Made by a program: the position numbers and the translations under genes. Of a DNA stretch of 64,000 bases, positions 18,401-27,006 are shown one piece after another. Within the stretch, counting starts at the first letter, position 1. Every line of letters begins with the position of its first letter. The stretch is taken from contig NZ_FQYR01000006.1 of assembly GCF_900141815.1 (NCBI RefSeq), forward strand, positions 99,288 to 163,287, given 5' to 3'. The notes below the pieces were generated by a model. That model was not told the origin of the DNA. It did no database searches and saw nothing but the letters and a program-made list of their open reading frames with translations. This DNA comes from Rubritalea squalenifaciens DSM 18772. GTDB lineage: Bacteria; Verrucomicrobiota; Verrucomicrobiia; Verrucomicrobiales; Akkermansiaceae.

Positions 18401-18492
18401 TTGAGGGATTTGCCGTCGAAGAGCGGGATCTCATCGGCAAAGGCATGAGAGGAGAGCAGAGCAAGGGCGAAGATGAGCTTGGTCGATTTCAT
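15409..18492 (-). CDS. DUF1080 domain fused to PVC-type dehydrogenase and haem-binding domain
   Basis: This 1027-residue exported protein (signal peptide 1-19) has, in order, a DUF1080 / 3-keto-disaccharide-hydrolase-like jelly-roll (about 20-235, [15 protein letters not shown]), a soluble glucose/sorbosone-dehydrogenase-like propeller of the PVC type (about 240-590, [26 protein letters not shown]), HEAT-like helices (about 600-860), and a C-terminal cytochrome c-like module. That module carries CIRCH (about residue 906) and the family ending [16 protein letters not shown]. Such fusions are characteristic of Planctomycetes and Verrucomicrobia and are thought to oxidise or cleave extracellular sugars with electron transfer to haem. 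The substrate is unknown. Confidence 0.9.
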   Translation of the reverse strand: [1027 protein letters not shown]

Positions 18493-18693
18493 GAGAGCAG
18501 CAGCCAGACAGTCACAGGGTGACCGTCAGTGTTCCAGTTATCGCGCGTGACTGCAAGAACGGTCGGCGCACGAGCGGATTGGATGGCTACATGCCGGGAC
18601 GGGGGGATCTTTCAAGGGGGAGCAAGTTTGCGGCCGGCGAGGGGAATAGCGAAGGCGGAATCGTATTTTCTTCGACCTCGAAGGGGTTAGAAT

Positions 18694-19131
18694 CTATTTG
18701 AGTGCTACTCCGTCTTCATCACACGGGGTGACAGAGATGATTTCTCCGCTTATGGCACGGAAGCCGCCTTCCAAGCCGAACGAGGATGAAAAATCAACGG
18801 TTAGCAAGGCGTGGTCGCTAGGTTCTTCGATTTCACGGATGATGAGCTCGAAGAGGACGTTTTGATAATTCCAATGATCTAGCTTTACATGGTCTACTCC
18901 ATGGAAGCGAAATGTAATCAGGTGGTGTTTACCGAGTTGATAGTGGCCTGACTCGGTAAGCTCTGAAGTCATTTCCCAAGCATGGAGGGTGAAGTCAATC
19001 GACGGGCTTCCCGTATCTGGTGCGCCTCGGTGGCATGACAGGCTGATGACCTCCGCATCATGAAACACCGGAAAGTAACCGAACGCCTCGGTGACTTGAT
19101 GGACGTTTTTTAAGGGAGGAGTTTCAGGCAT
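18694..19131 (-). CDS. Imm50-like (immunity protein family) protein
   Basis: This 145-residue soluble protein has the motif FGYFPVFHDAEVISLSCHRG near residues 17-36. It matches the 'FPSFHDAEVL' opening of the Imm50 family described from polymorphic-toxin loci. The rest alternates strands typical of that fold (HHLITFRFHGVDHVKLD, NVLFELIIREI). No toxin gene is adjacent: the neighbours are the DUF1080 fusion and mannose-6-phosphate isomerase. It is therefore an orphan immunity-like gene or a housekeeping relative. Confidence 0.6.
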   Translation of the reverse strand: MPETPPLKNVHQVTEAFGYFPVFHDAEVISLSCHRGAPDTGSPSIDFTLHAWEMTSELTESGHYQLGKHHLITFRFHGVDHVKLDHWNYQNVLFELIIREIEEPSDHALLTVDFSSSFGLEGGFRAISGEIISVTPCDEDGVALK

Positions 19132-19248
19132 GACAGGTAAGGGCGGTTCTAGGTAAGGGGATGCAATGCTTCCACCACCCCGCCGGGGTGAGGACTGAGG
19201 GCGAATGCTGATCAGTAATTAGTCATCACCGATCAGTAATTCCGATTT

Positions 19249-20187
19249 TTAATCGGGAATCGTGGTCTGGAGGATGGTGGTGTCTTTGGTAGCTGTTAGA
19301 GGAGTGGCGCCTTTGGGCATGAGGAGGAAGGAGCCGGGGGTGAAGGCGCGGCCTTCGGAGTCCATGAGCTTGCCGGAGACGATGGTGATGATGGAGAAGC
19401 GTAGTGGGTCGGGGTTGCCGACGGAGGCGCTTTCGCTGAGGGCGAGTTTCTCGACGTGGTAGTAGGGACACTTGGCGAGGGTGTGGCCCTGCGGGGTGTC
19501 CATGGTGGGTTCGAAGTCTTCGAAGTCGATGCACTCGAGGGATTCTTCGATGTGAAGGTCACGCGGTTTGCCGTCCAGGCCGAGGCGGTTCCAGTCGTAG
19601 ACGCGGTAGGTGGTGTCTGAGTTCTGCTGGATCTCGTAGATGAGGAGGCCGGAGCCGATGGCGTGGAGGCGGCCGGAGGGAATGTGGATGGATTCACCGG
19701 TCTTGGGGTGGATGGCGTGGACGGTTTCTTCGCATCTGCCTTCCTTGAGTGCCTGCTCGAAGCTTTCCTTGGTAACGCCTTTTTTGAGGCCGACGTAGAT
19801 CTTGGCGTTCGGGTCGGCATCGGCAATGTACCACATCTCGGTCTTTGGCTCGCCGCCCATGGCGGGGGCGATCTGTGCCGGTGGGTGGACCTGGATGGAG
19901 AGGTCGCTGCGGGCGTCGAGGATCTTGATGAGGAGCGGGAAGCGCTCGCCCTCAATGTCTTCGCCGAAGATTTCGCCACGGTAGTCGCGCCAGAGGTCGT
20001 GGAGGGATTTGCCTGCGTAGTGGCCGTGGTCCACGACGGACTGCGCCTCCGGGCGGTCGGAGATTTCCCAGGACTCACCGTAGGGTGTATCTGCCTTGGG
20101 GAGCTTGCGGGCGTAGGTGCTCTCGAGTGAGCGCCCGCCCCAGACTCTTTCCATGTAGTGAGGGCTAAAGGTAATTGGTTTTTTCAT
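19249..20187 (-). CDS. manA: Mannose-6-phosphate isomerase, class I
   Basis: This 312-residue enzyme (start MKKPITFSPHYMERVWGG at 20187) interconverts fructose 6-phosphate and mannose 6-phosphate. Zinc-site segments of type I phosphomannose isomerases are visible: SIQVHPPAQIA, GEPKTEMWYI and PSGRLHAIGSG, followed by the EIQQNSDTTYRVYDWNRLG stretch. The frame extends upstream to 20247, but that would run into the promoter of the divergent antiporter gene, and MKK is the natural start. About 60 bases separate the two divergent starts. Products feed GDP-mannose and polysaccharide synthesis. Confidence 0.94.
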   Translation of the reverse strand: MKKPITFSPHYMERVWGGRSLESTYARKLPKADTPYGESWEISDRPEAQSVVDHGHYAGKSLHDLWRDYRGEIFGEDIEGERFPLLIKILDARSDLSIQVHPPAQIAPAMGGEPKTEMWYIADADPNAKIYVGLKKGVTKESFEQALKEGRCEETVHAIHPKTGESIHIPSGRLHAIGSGLLIYEIQQNSDTTYRVYDWNRLGLDGKPRDLHIEESLECIDFEDFEPTMDTPQGHTLAKCPYYHVEKLALSESASVGNPDPLRFSIITIVSGKLMDSEGRAFTPGSFLLMPKGATPLTATKDTTILQTTIPD

Positions 20188-20250
20188 AGCGGAAAATTTT
20201 TCAGGCGATTTTGGTTGGAGATCGTCCCGCTTTATGGATGTTACCATCGC

Positions 20251-21534
20251 ATGGAGTTACTCGATATTGCTGCCGTATTGCTGAGTTTGGCTGGTCTATT
20301 CGCCTATGTAAATCATAGATGGATCAAACTGCCGACGACGATTGGTATTATGTTGATATCTCTGGGCTTGAGCCTGGGGCTTTTGCTGCTCGGCCAGGTG
20401 TGGGGCTACATGGATGATTTTGCGGACCATTTCGTGGGATTGATTGATTTTAATGAGACTCTGATGGAGGGGATGCTGAGCTACCTGCTCTTTGCCGGTG
20501 CCCTGCATGTGAACATGACGGACCTGAAGAAGCAGCGGAAGCTGGTGGCGGTGATGGCGAGTGTGGGTGTGGTGGTGACGACCTTCCTGGTGGGAAGTGC
20601 CGCGTATTTCTTGTTCGGCCTATTAGGCATCGATATCCCGTATATTTGGTGTCTTGTTTTTGGTTCGCTTATAGCACCAACGGATCCGGTGGCCGTACTG
20701 GGTATTTTGAAAACAGCGGGGGCTCCTAAGTCCCTGGAAACCAAGATTACCGGGGAATCTCTCTTCAATGACGGCGTAGGCGTGGTCGTCTATCTGGCCC
20801 TGCTGGGCTTTGCGGGAGTCGGTGGTCATGCGGAGAGTCATGACAGCCCGGTGATGGAGGTGGTGAAGCTTTTCGCGATGGAGGCCGGCGGAGGTATCCT
20901 GCTGGGAGCGCTGCTGGGTGGCATTGCCTACTACATGCTCAAGAGCATCGATAACTACCACGTGGAGGTGCTTCTCACGCTGGCGCTGGTGACGGCGGGT
21001 TACCGTCTGGCGATGGCGATGCACATTTCCGGTCCGCTGGCGATGGTGGTGGCTGGTCTGATGATCGGCAACCATGCCCGTGAGACGGCGATGAGTACGC
21101 GCACCCGCAAGTACGTGGATACTTTCTGGGAGATCATTGACGAGGTGCTCAATGCGGTGCTCTTCCTGATCATTGGTCTGGAGATCTTCTTGCTGGAGTT
21201 CAGCGGAGCGGCGCTGCTGGCGGGCGTGATCCTGATTCCTATCACTCTAGCTGTTCGCTATATGTCTGTGCTTGTACCAGTTAGCGTGATGCGTAGTAGG
21301 CGGGAGTTTACGCCCGGAGTGGAGAAGATCCTGACCTGGGGCGGCATCCGTGGAGGGATTTCCGTGGCGCTGGCGCTGGCGATCCCGCAGAGTGCCGGAG
21401 TGGCGCGTGAGATCATTCTGATAGCTACCTACGTGATCGTGATTTTCTCCATCTCGGTGCAGGGTTTGACCCTGAAAGGGCTGATCGCACGCTGCATTGG
21501 TGACAAGGCCGTCACGAAATCGCCTTCCCACTAG
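20251..21534 (+). CDS. Sodium:proton antiporter, CPA1/NhaP family
   Basis: From ATG 20251 the product is 427 residues with about 12 membrane helices. The family hallmarks are clear: LIAPTDPVAVLGILKTAG (ion-binding Asp region) and ITGESLFNDGVGVVVYLAL. The late GGIRGGISVALALAIP helix is also typical of CPA1 exchangers. It would exchange cytoplasmic Na+ (or K+) for protons, consistent with a marine or saline lifestyle. The annotated open frame begins at 20158 but lacks a membrane segment there, so MELLDIAAVLLSL is preferred. Confidence 0.93.
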   Translation: MELLDIAAVLLSLAGLFAYVNHRWIKLPTTIGIMLISLGLSLGLLLLGQVWGYMDDFADHFVGLIDFNETLMEGMLSYLLFAGALHVNMTDLKKQRKLVAVMASVGVVVTTFLVGSAAYFLFGLLGIDIPYIWCLVFGSLIAPTDPVAVLGILKTAGAPKSLETKITGESLFNDGVGVVVYLALLGFAGVGGHAESHDSPVMEVVKLFAMEAGGGILLGALLGGIAYYMLKSIDNYHVEVLLTLALVTAGYRLAMAMHISGPLAMVVAGLMIGNHARETAMSTRTRKYVDTFWEIIDEVLNAVLFLIIGLEIFLLEFSGAALLAGVILIPITLAVRYMSVLVPVSVMRSRREFTPGVEKILTWGGIRGGISVALALAIPQSAGVAREIILIATYVIVIFSISVQGLTLKGLIARCIGDKAVTKSPSH

Positions 21535-21652
21535 GGTTCCAAGTGGCTAACATGTCTCGTGGGGGCTTATTTGACCCTTGACGAGGGATGTGGGAATGGT
21601 TGTTATCTGCTTGGCGTTTAAGCGCTGGTTAGACAACACCATTCCTTACAAA

Positions 21653-23989
21653 ATGAATTACTTCTATCAAACGGCATCCCGTTGGGTCTCTGCCGCTGTG
21701 TGTAGCTTGCTTGCTCTGTGCATGTTGGCCAGCACGGTGCACGGGCAAGACTTCTCCGGAAAGACGATCAACTCCATCTCTATCCGTTACGCTGGGTCCA
21801 AGAATGTGGACGAAGCACGCGTGCGTAACATGATGTCTGTAAAGACTGGCCAGAAATACAGTGCTGAAAAGCTGGATGATGACATCCGCTCCCTCGTAGA
21901 GAGTGGCCTGATCGATGACGTGCGCATCCTGGCGGAAGAGCAAGGCAATGGCGTAGGCCTAACCTTCGTGGTGGAAACCAAGCCTCGTCTCGCCGGTGTA
22001 GGGTTCGAAGGCAACGTGGCTCTCCAGGACAAGGAGAAGATGGCTGAGGCTACCAAGATCAAGGTAGGTGTGCCACTCAGTGACGCGGCGATCTTTGAAG
22101 CCCGCAAGAACCTGCAGGAGTACTACCAGGGCTACGGCTATCCTGAGGTGGCTATCGACCACCGCTTGCAGAAGACTGACCGTGCCGGTTATGCTGATTT
22201 GATTTTCGTGATTCAGGAAGGTTCCAAAAACGAGGTCCGCAAGATCCGCTTCGAGGGCAACAACGCGTTCCCTGACCACAAGCTGGAGAACCAGATGAAG
22301 ACCAAGGAAAAAGGTCTCCTCTCCTTCCTTACCAAGTCCGGCCGTATCGATCTGGACCAGCTCGCTGAAGACGAAGAGGCTGTGCTCGAGTTCTACCGTG
22401 ACAATGGTTACCTCCGCGTGCGCAGCACTGGTTTCCAGCGTGTGCCAGTCAAGGGTGGTCGCGTGGATCTCGTGATGACTATCAACGAAGGCGCCCGCTA
22501 CACCGTGAATAGCGTGGGCTTCGGCAAGATGAGCGTCTTCACTGCTGAGGAAATGGGCAAGGTACTTACCCTGAATGCTGGTGACAGCTACTCTTCCAAG
22601 AAGATGCGCCAGGACATCACCACCATCCGCAGCTACTACGGCTCCCGTGGTTATGCCGATGCCGAGGTGAATCCGGACATCCGCAACGCTGGTCCAAACA
22701 GCGTGAACATCATTTACCGCGTGATCGAAGGTTCACGCTATAAAGTAGGCCGCGTGACCATCGAAGGTAACAACGTGACCAAAGACAAGGTGATCCGCCG
22801 TGAGATCCCGCTCAAGCCGGGTGACAACTTCAACACCGTGGACCTGGAAACCACTCGCAAGCGTCTCCGTGGTCTGAACTACTTCAACAACGTCTACGCT
22901 GAAGGTGAGCCAAGTGGCCAGAGAGGCTACCGTGACATCAACGTGCTGGTAAACGAGAAGAAGACTGGCTCCGTCCAGTTCGGTCTCGGGTTCAGCTCCA
23001 TCGACAGCATCGTAGGTTACATTAACCTCGAGCAGACCAACTTCGATATCACTGATCCATGGAGCTTCACCGGTGGTGGTCAGCGCTTCGGCATGAACCT
23101 CCGTCTTGGTACCGAGCGTCGTGACTTCAAGATCTCTCTCGTGGAGCCATGGTTCCTCGGTCAGCGTCTCTCCCTCGGTGGTGAGCTCTTCTACCGCGAC
23201 CAGCTCTACCTTTCCGACGAGTACGACCAGCGCGACTTCGGTGGTGCGGTCTTCCTCCGCAAGCCTCTCAGCAGCAAATCCTACGTCCGTGGTGAGTACA
23301 GACTGCAGAAAATCCGCATCGATGTGGAAGATGATGTGGCTCCGACTTCTGTCTTCCAGGAGTTCGATGGCGACTATGTACGTAGCTCCCTCGGTCTGAC
23401 TTATGTTTACGACAGCCGCGACGCTCAGGTGACTCCACGCAGTGGTCACAAGTTCGAAGCAGGTCTGGACGTAGCCGGTCAGTTCCTCGGTGGCGATGTG
23501 GATACCATCACTCTGAATATCGAAGGCTCCAAGCACTGGAACCTCTGGTTCGACAGTATCCTCACTCTTCGTGGCCGCGCTTCCGTGGTAGAGTCCGATG
23601 GTGTGACTCCGATCTTTGACCGCCAGTTCCTCGGTGGTGCCCGTGACCTCCGCGGTTTCGAATACCGCGACATCGGTCCACGTGACACTGGTGTAGGTAA
23701 CACGAACGAAGTTTACGGTGGTGATACCGCTGCCTACGCGACCGTCGAGTGGTCCTTCCCGATCGTGGAAACAGTCCGTGGTGCGATCTTCTACGACACA
23801 GGTTTCGTCAACGAGGACAGCTGGGACTTCGGTCCGGATGATCTCTACAGCGATGCTGGTGTTGGTCTCCGCCTGAACATCCCGGCAATCGGCCCACTGG
23901 CTCTCGACTACGCGGTGCCAGTTTCCTCTCCGGATGATGAGTCTGACCAAGGTGGTCAGTTCAACTTCTACCTCGACTTCGCATTCTAA
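21653..23989 (+). CDS. bamA: Outer membrane protein assembly factor BamA
   Basis: The 778-residue precursor has a signal peptide (MNYFYQTASRWVSAAVCSLL..., cleaved near VHGQ). Five POTRA repeats follow (for example ISIRYAGSKNVDEARVRNMM, VGFEGNVALQD, IRFEGNNAFPDHKLENQM, VTIEGNNVTKDKVI), then an Omp85 beta-barrel. The barrel has the conserved LLGGARDLRGFEYRD-type loop (FLGGARDLRGFEYRDIGPRD) and ends in Phe (FYLDFAF). BamA folds and inserts outer-membrane proteins. The ATG at 21653 directly precedes the signal peptide; the longer open frame from 21578 is unlikely. It is followed by a strong terminator. Confidence 0.97.
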   Translation: MNYFYQTASRWVSAAVCSLLALCMLASTVHGQDFSGKTINSISIRYAGSKNVDEARVRNMMSVKTGQKYSAEKLDDDIRSLVESGLIDDVRILAEEQGNGVGLTFVVETKPRLAGVGFEGNVALQDKEKMAEATKIKVGVPLSDAAIFEARKNLQEYYQGYGYPEVAIDHRLQKTDRAGYADLIFVIQEGSKNEVRKIRFEGNNAFPDHKLENQMKTKEKGLLSFLTKSGRIDLDQLAEDEEAVLEFYRDNGYLRVRSTGFQRVPVKGGRVDLVMTINEGARYTVNSVGFGKMSVFTAEEMGKVLTLNAGDSYSSKKMRQDITTIRSYYGSRGYADAEVNPDIRNAGPNSVNIIYRVIEGSRYKVGRVTIEGNNVTKDKVIRREIPLKPGDNFNTVDLETTRKRLRGLNYFNNVYAEGEPSGQRGYRDINVLVNEKKTGSVQFGLGFSSIDSIVGYINLEQTNFDITDPWSFTGGGQRFGMNLRLGTERRDFKISLVEPWFLGQRLSLGGELFYRDQLYLSDEYDQRDFGGAVFLRKPLSSKSYVRGEYRLQKIRIDVEDDVAPTSVFQEFDGDYVRSSLGLTYVYDSRDAQVTPRSGHKFEAGLDVAGQFLGGDVDTITLNIEGSKHWNLWFDSILTLRGRASVVESDGVTPIFDRQFLGGARDLRGFEYRDIGPRDTGVGNTNEVYGGDTAAYATVEWSFPIVETVRGAIFYDTGFVNEDSWDFGPDDLYSDAGVGLRLNIPAIGPLALDYAVPVSSPDDESDQGGQFNFYLDFAF

Positions 23990-24016
23990 GCAGTCGAATC
24001 AAGGAATGATTTTTAC

Positions 24017-24046
24017 AAAGCCCTGCGGGAAACCGCGGGGCTTTTT
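24017..24046 (+). terminator. Intrinsic terminator of bamA
   Basis: A 12-bp stem, aaagccctgcgg / ccgcggggcttt (one wobble), with a GAAA-type loop and a T run starts 28 bases after the bamA stop. Confidence 0.9.
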
Positions 24047-24093
24047 GTGTCTGGCGCAGGGGGGTGGTGTCTAGGCAGGGTATTTTTTCTCAC

Positions 24094-24210
24094 CACGAAT
24101 CGCACGAATCGCACGAATCGCACGAATCGCACGAATCGCACGAATCTCACGAATCTCACGAATCTCACGAATCTCACGAATCTCACGAATCTCACGAATC
24201 TCACGAATGG
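24094..24210. repeat. 13-unit 9-bp tandem array (cacgaatNN)
   Basis: Five exact copies of cacgaatcg (24094-24138) are followed by seven exact copies of cacgaatct (24139-24201) and a final cacgaatgg. The clean switch between two variants suggests two rounds of slippage expansion. The same heptamer cacgaat occurs in dispersed short copies at 35131 and 40555-40675. Confidence 0.95.
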
Positions 24211-24218
24211 AAGGGGGG

Positions 24219-24578
24219 CTAACGTTTACCCGCGACCACTAAGGACAAGTCATCACCTGTGCTGAGCGTTTGGTCTGCGCCGGCAGAAGTGAGGGTGCGG
24301 GTGGTGGGGCTGTAGTGGATAGGTGAGTTCCAGCTATCAGTTAGGCTTCCTTCGAAGTAGGGTGGATTAAGCTCACTGAGTTCTCCAAGCTGAGGATGGC
24401 CATCGCTTTCCATACGAATAATGGAGTCAGCCATCTCTTGCATTTGGGACTCTGTGTTTTCGTACTTAGCTTGGATACGCAAATTTGAGAAGAAGTCCCA
24501 CGGAAGCAGAACGGTGAGCCAGGGTGCCGCCACGATGACAAGAGCTGCTATAAGCACGGTGATGTTTGTCTTCTTCAT
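24219..24578 (-). CDS. GspG-like pseudopilin-related protein
   Basis: From ATG 24578 the product is 119 residues with an N-terminal hydrophobic helix (MKKTNITVLIAALVIVAAPW). The C-terminus runs DSWNSPIHYSPTTRTLTSAG, then ADQTLSTGDDLSL. This ending matches the calcium-site pattern of type II secretion major pseudopilins (DPWGNPY ... SAGPDG..GTxDDI). The N-terminus lacks the GFTLIE prepilin-peptidase signature, so it is either a degenerate pseudopilin or a membrane-anchored relative. No other type II secretion gene is nearby. Confidence 0.65.
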   Translation of the reverse strand: MKKTNITVLIAALVIVAAPWLTVLLPWDFFSNLRIQAKYENTESQMQEMADSIIRMESDGHPQLGELSELNPPYFEGSLTDSWNSPIHYSPTTRTLTSAGADQTLSTGDDLSLVVAGKR

Positions 24579-24791
24579 GATGATCCTCATCATGAACATA
24601 AAGATATCAGGTCTCTGCACCTAGTCGAGTGTGGTGTAAAGTGATGTGGCGTGAATGGGCTGAAAGTTTGGAGGTGAATTGGCGTGTGGTGGAGGCGAGA
24701 TGAATATCAGGCATGTTTTTGAGCCTCTAGTCTATTCACAGGTGAATCTCATTGGGTTTTAATCGCTGTCCGCTGGCCAAGTGCGTCTTGT

Positions 24792-24808
24792 TTGCAAGTT
24801 GATTGCAA
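24792..24808. promoter_or_regulatory. Paired TTGCAA sites 11 bp apart upstream of the PVC dehydrogenase
   Basis: TTGCAA occurs at 24792-24797 and 24803-24808, one helical turn apart, about 50 bases before the ATG at 24857. The same hexamer core with an 11-bp period forms the five-site cluster at 58221-58277, so one regulator could bind both. Confidence 0.35.
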
Positions 24809-24856
24809 ATGAGGGCGTAGGAATAGGCCAGCTTTCACATTTCTACTCTCACATCT

Positions 24857-26986
24857 ATGATCTCCAGGTATTCGATACACAGGCTGCTTTTGGCGGCTGG
24901 ACTAAGCTGCGGCATCTTGCAGGCGGCGGAACCCGTGAACCCGAACCGTCAGGCTGACGGTACTCTGAAGCCATTGAGTGCGGAGGAGGGGCTGAAACTG
25001 ATCGAGGTGCCGGAGGGGTACAGGATCGAGCTGGTGGCGAGTGAGCCGATGGTGCAGGAGCCGGTTTGCTTCACTTTCGATGCGGACGGGGCGCTGTTCG
25101 TGTGTGAGTGGAATACCTACATGCAGGATCAGTACGGGACCGGGCAGGACAAGGCTGTCTGCCGGGTGGTCAAGCTGGTGGATACGGATGGTGACGGCAA
25201 GATGGACAAGCGGACGGTGTTTGCAGATGGATTGATGATGCCACGATCGATACTCGCGTTGCATGACCGTATTCTTGTTAGAATGTCTCACGACAGTACG
25301 ATCTGGTCGTTCTTTGATGAGGATAAGGACGGGGTTTCTGAACGTCGCGAGATGGCCTACAAGGGGACTAGGGTGGGAGGAAACATCGAGCACCAGGACA
25401 ATAGCTTGGTGTGGAATGCGGATAACCGCATTTATGCGACCGGGCAGATCTATCGCTACCAGGATGGCAAGCTGACTCCGCAGAAGGGATCCGGGCGCTA
25501 CGGTCAGTGGGGATTGGCACGGGATGATGTAGGGGGCATCTATGGCAGTGGGAATAGTGTGCCGGTGAGTTCTTGGTCTTTGTTAGGTGGTTACCCGATG
25601 CTGAACCCGCCTAAGGACCAGAGTGTCTTCTACGCTAACTTCCTCTGTGATGTGGATGATGCCACAGACCCGGGCCATAATGTGACGGCGACCGGCGGGC
25701 AGACGATGATCCGCAGTGCTCAGCTAGGCAAGTGGTACGGCCACTATGTGATCCCTGATCCTGTGCGCCGTATGGTGAAGATGGTCAAGTTTGAGGAGAA
25801 GAACGGGCAGCGCGTGGCGACAGTGCCAGAGGAGTTCAAGAAGAGCGAGTTTGTCCGTAGCCCGGATACTTATTTCCGTCCAGTGTGGCTGGAGATGGGG
25901 CCGGATGGAGGGCTGTACATCGCCGACATGTCCCGAGGGATTATCCAGGAGTCCCAGTGGTTTCCTACGGAGAGGACTGAGAATCCGAAGCAGCGCTGGA
26001 TCGAGCGCTATTACCGTACCAAGGAATGGGACATGCTTGGGGTCAATAGTCGCGGGCGCATTTATCGGGTCATTCCGGAGGATGCTTCTCAGCTTGATGT
26101 CCAGCCGAAGCTTGCGAACCAATCCAGTGTAGAGCTGGTGCAGTATTTCTCCCATGCCAATGCCTGGTGGCGGGACACCGCACACAAGCTGATTGTGTGC
26201 CGAGGTGATCGGTCGGTAGTTCCGGCGCTGGTGGAGAAGCTGGATGCACCCGAGCCGATGGCGAGGCTGCTCGCCCTGCGCAGTCTGGAGGCCTTTGATG
26301 CCTTGGAGCCTGGACAGGTAACGCAAGCGCTGCGGGACAAGGATGCCCGTGTGCGAACCACCGCGATTGCGATCACTGAGAAAATGGTGGCGAAGCATCC
26401 GGCCCTGGTGGATGCGCTGCAGCCGCTGGCTGATGATGCGTCCTCGATAGTCTTGTGCCAGTTGTACCTGAGCCTGGGGAATATGCGTGAATCCAGAGCG
26501 CAGATGCTGCGCAAGGTTTTGTTAGCCAAGCATGCGAAGCATGAAGGTCTGGCAGCGATGGTGAAGAAGAGCCAGAGTCTGCCGAGGCATCTGCAGAAAT
26601 ACACGGCGGGTTATAAGGCTTACTCAGGCTTCTGCGGTGACTGTCATGGCGACGGAGAAAAGGGTTTGCTGACAGATGGTAAGCTGATGGCTCCGGTTTT
26701 CTCTAACAATAAACGGATCAAGGATCCCGAGTATCTGGTGAATGTGATCATGAAAGGGATGATGGGGCCTCTTGGCGAGCAGAAGGAAGAGTATGCCGCG
26801 GGACTGATGCCGCCGCTGGAAAGTATGTATGATGACAAGCAGCTTACTGAACTGGCCAACTACATCGGTATGCGCTGGGGTGGCTGGAAGCAACCGCTGA
26901 AGCAGGAAGAGGTGGCAGGCTGGCGCAAGAAGTACCAGGACCGTAAGACACCCTGGACCTATCAGGAGATCATCAAGGCCAACTAA
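24857..26986 (+). CDS. PVC-type membrane-bound dehydrogenase with cytochrome c domain
   Basis: This 709-residue exported protein has a signal peptide (MISRYSIHRLLLAAGLSCGI..., cleaved near LQAAE). The N-terminal beta-propeller (about 45-410) carries typical family stretches such as FTFDADGALFVCEWNTYM and ALHDRILVRMSHD, with YIADMSRGIIQESQW near the end. HEAT-like helices (about 430-590) follow, then a single haem site CGDCH (about residue 594) in YSGFCGDCHGDGEKG. Such proteins are abundant in Planctomycetes and Verrucomicrobia and probably oxidise sugars or alcohols in the periplasm. It is a stand-alone gene, convergent with an AraC regulator 20 bases away. Confidence 0.88.
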   Translation: MISRYSIHRLLLAAGLSCGILQAAEPVNPNRQADGTLKPLSAEEGLKLIEVPEGYRIELVASEPMVQEPVCFTFDADGALFVCEWNTYMQDQYGTGQDKAVCRVVKLVDTDGDGKMDKRTVFADGLMMPRSILALHDRILVRMSHDSTIWSFFDEDKDGVSERREMAYKGTRVGGNIEHQDNSLVWNADNRIYATGQIYRYQDGKLTPQKGSGRYGQWGLARDDVGGIYGSGNSVPVSSWSLLGGYPMLNPPKDQSVFYANFLCDVDDATDPGHNVTATGGQTMIRSAQLGKWYGHYVIPDPVRRMVKMVKFEEKNGQRVATVPEEFKKSEFVRSPDTYFRPVWLEMGPDGGLYIADMSRGIIQESQWFPTERTENPKQRWIERYYRTKEWDMLGVNSRGRIYRVIPEDASQLDVQPKLANQSSVELVQYFSHANAWWRDTAHKLIVCRGDRSVVPALVEKLDAPEPMARLLALRSLEAFDALEPGQVTQALRDKDARVRTTAIAITEKMVAKHPALVDALQPLADDASSIVLCQLYLSLGNMRESRAQMLRKVLLAKHAKHEGLAAMVKKSQSLPRHLQKYTAGYKAYSGFCGDCHGDGEKGLLTDGKLMAPVFSNNKRIKDPEYLVNVIMKGMMGPLGEQKEEYAAGLMPPLESMYDDKQLTELANYIGMRWGGWKQPLKQEEVAGWRKKYQDRKTPWTYQEIIKAN

Positions 26987-27006
26987 CCTGAGGAAAAGAG
27001 TATTCT

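Noticed and set aside
22733..23950. Long open frame (405 codons) on the minus strand across bamA
   Set aside because: It is antisense to a certain bamA gene, has no start context or motif, and arises from the codon use of bamA.
24013..24204. 63-codon frame of repeating Phe-Val-Arg
   Set aside because: It is the translation of the 9-bp tandem array, not a real protein.
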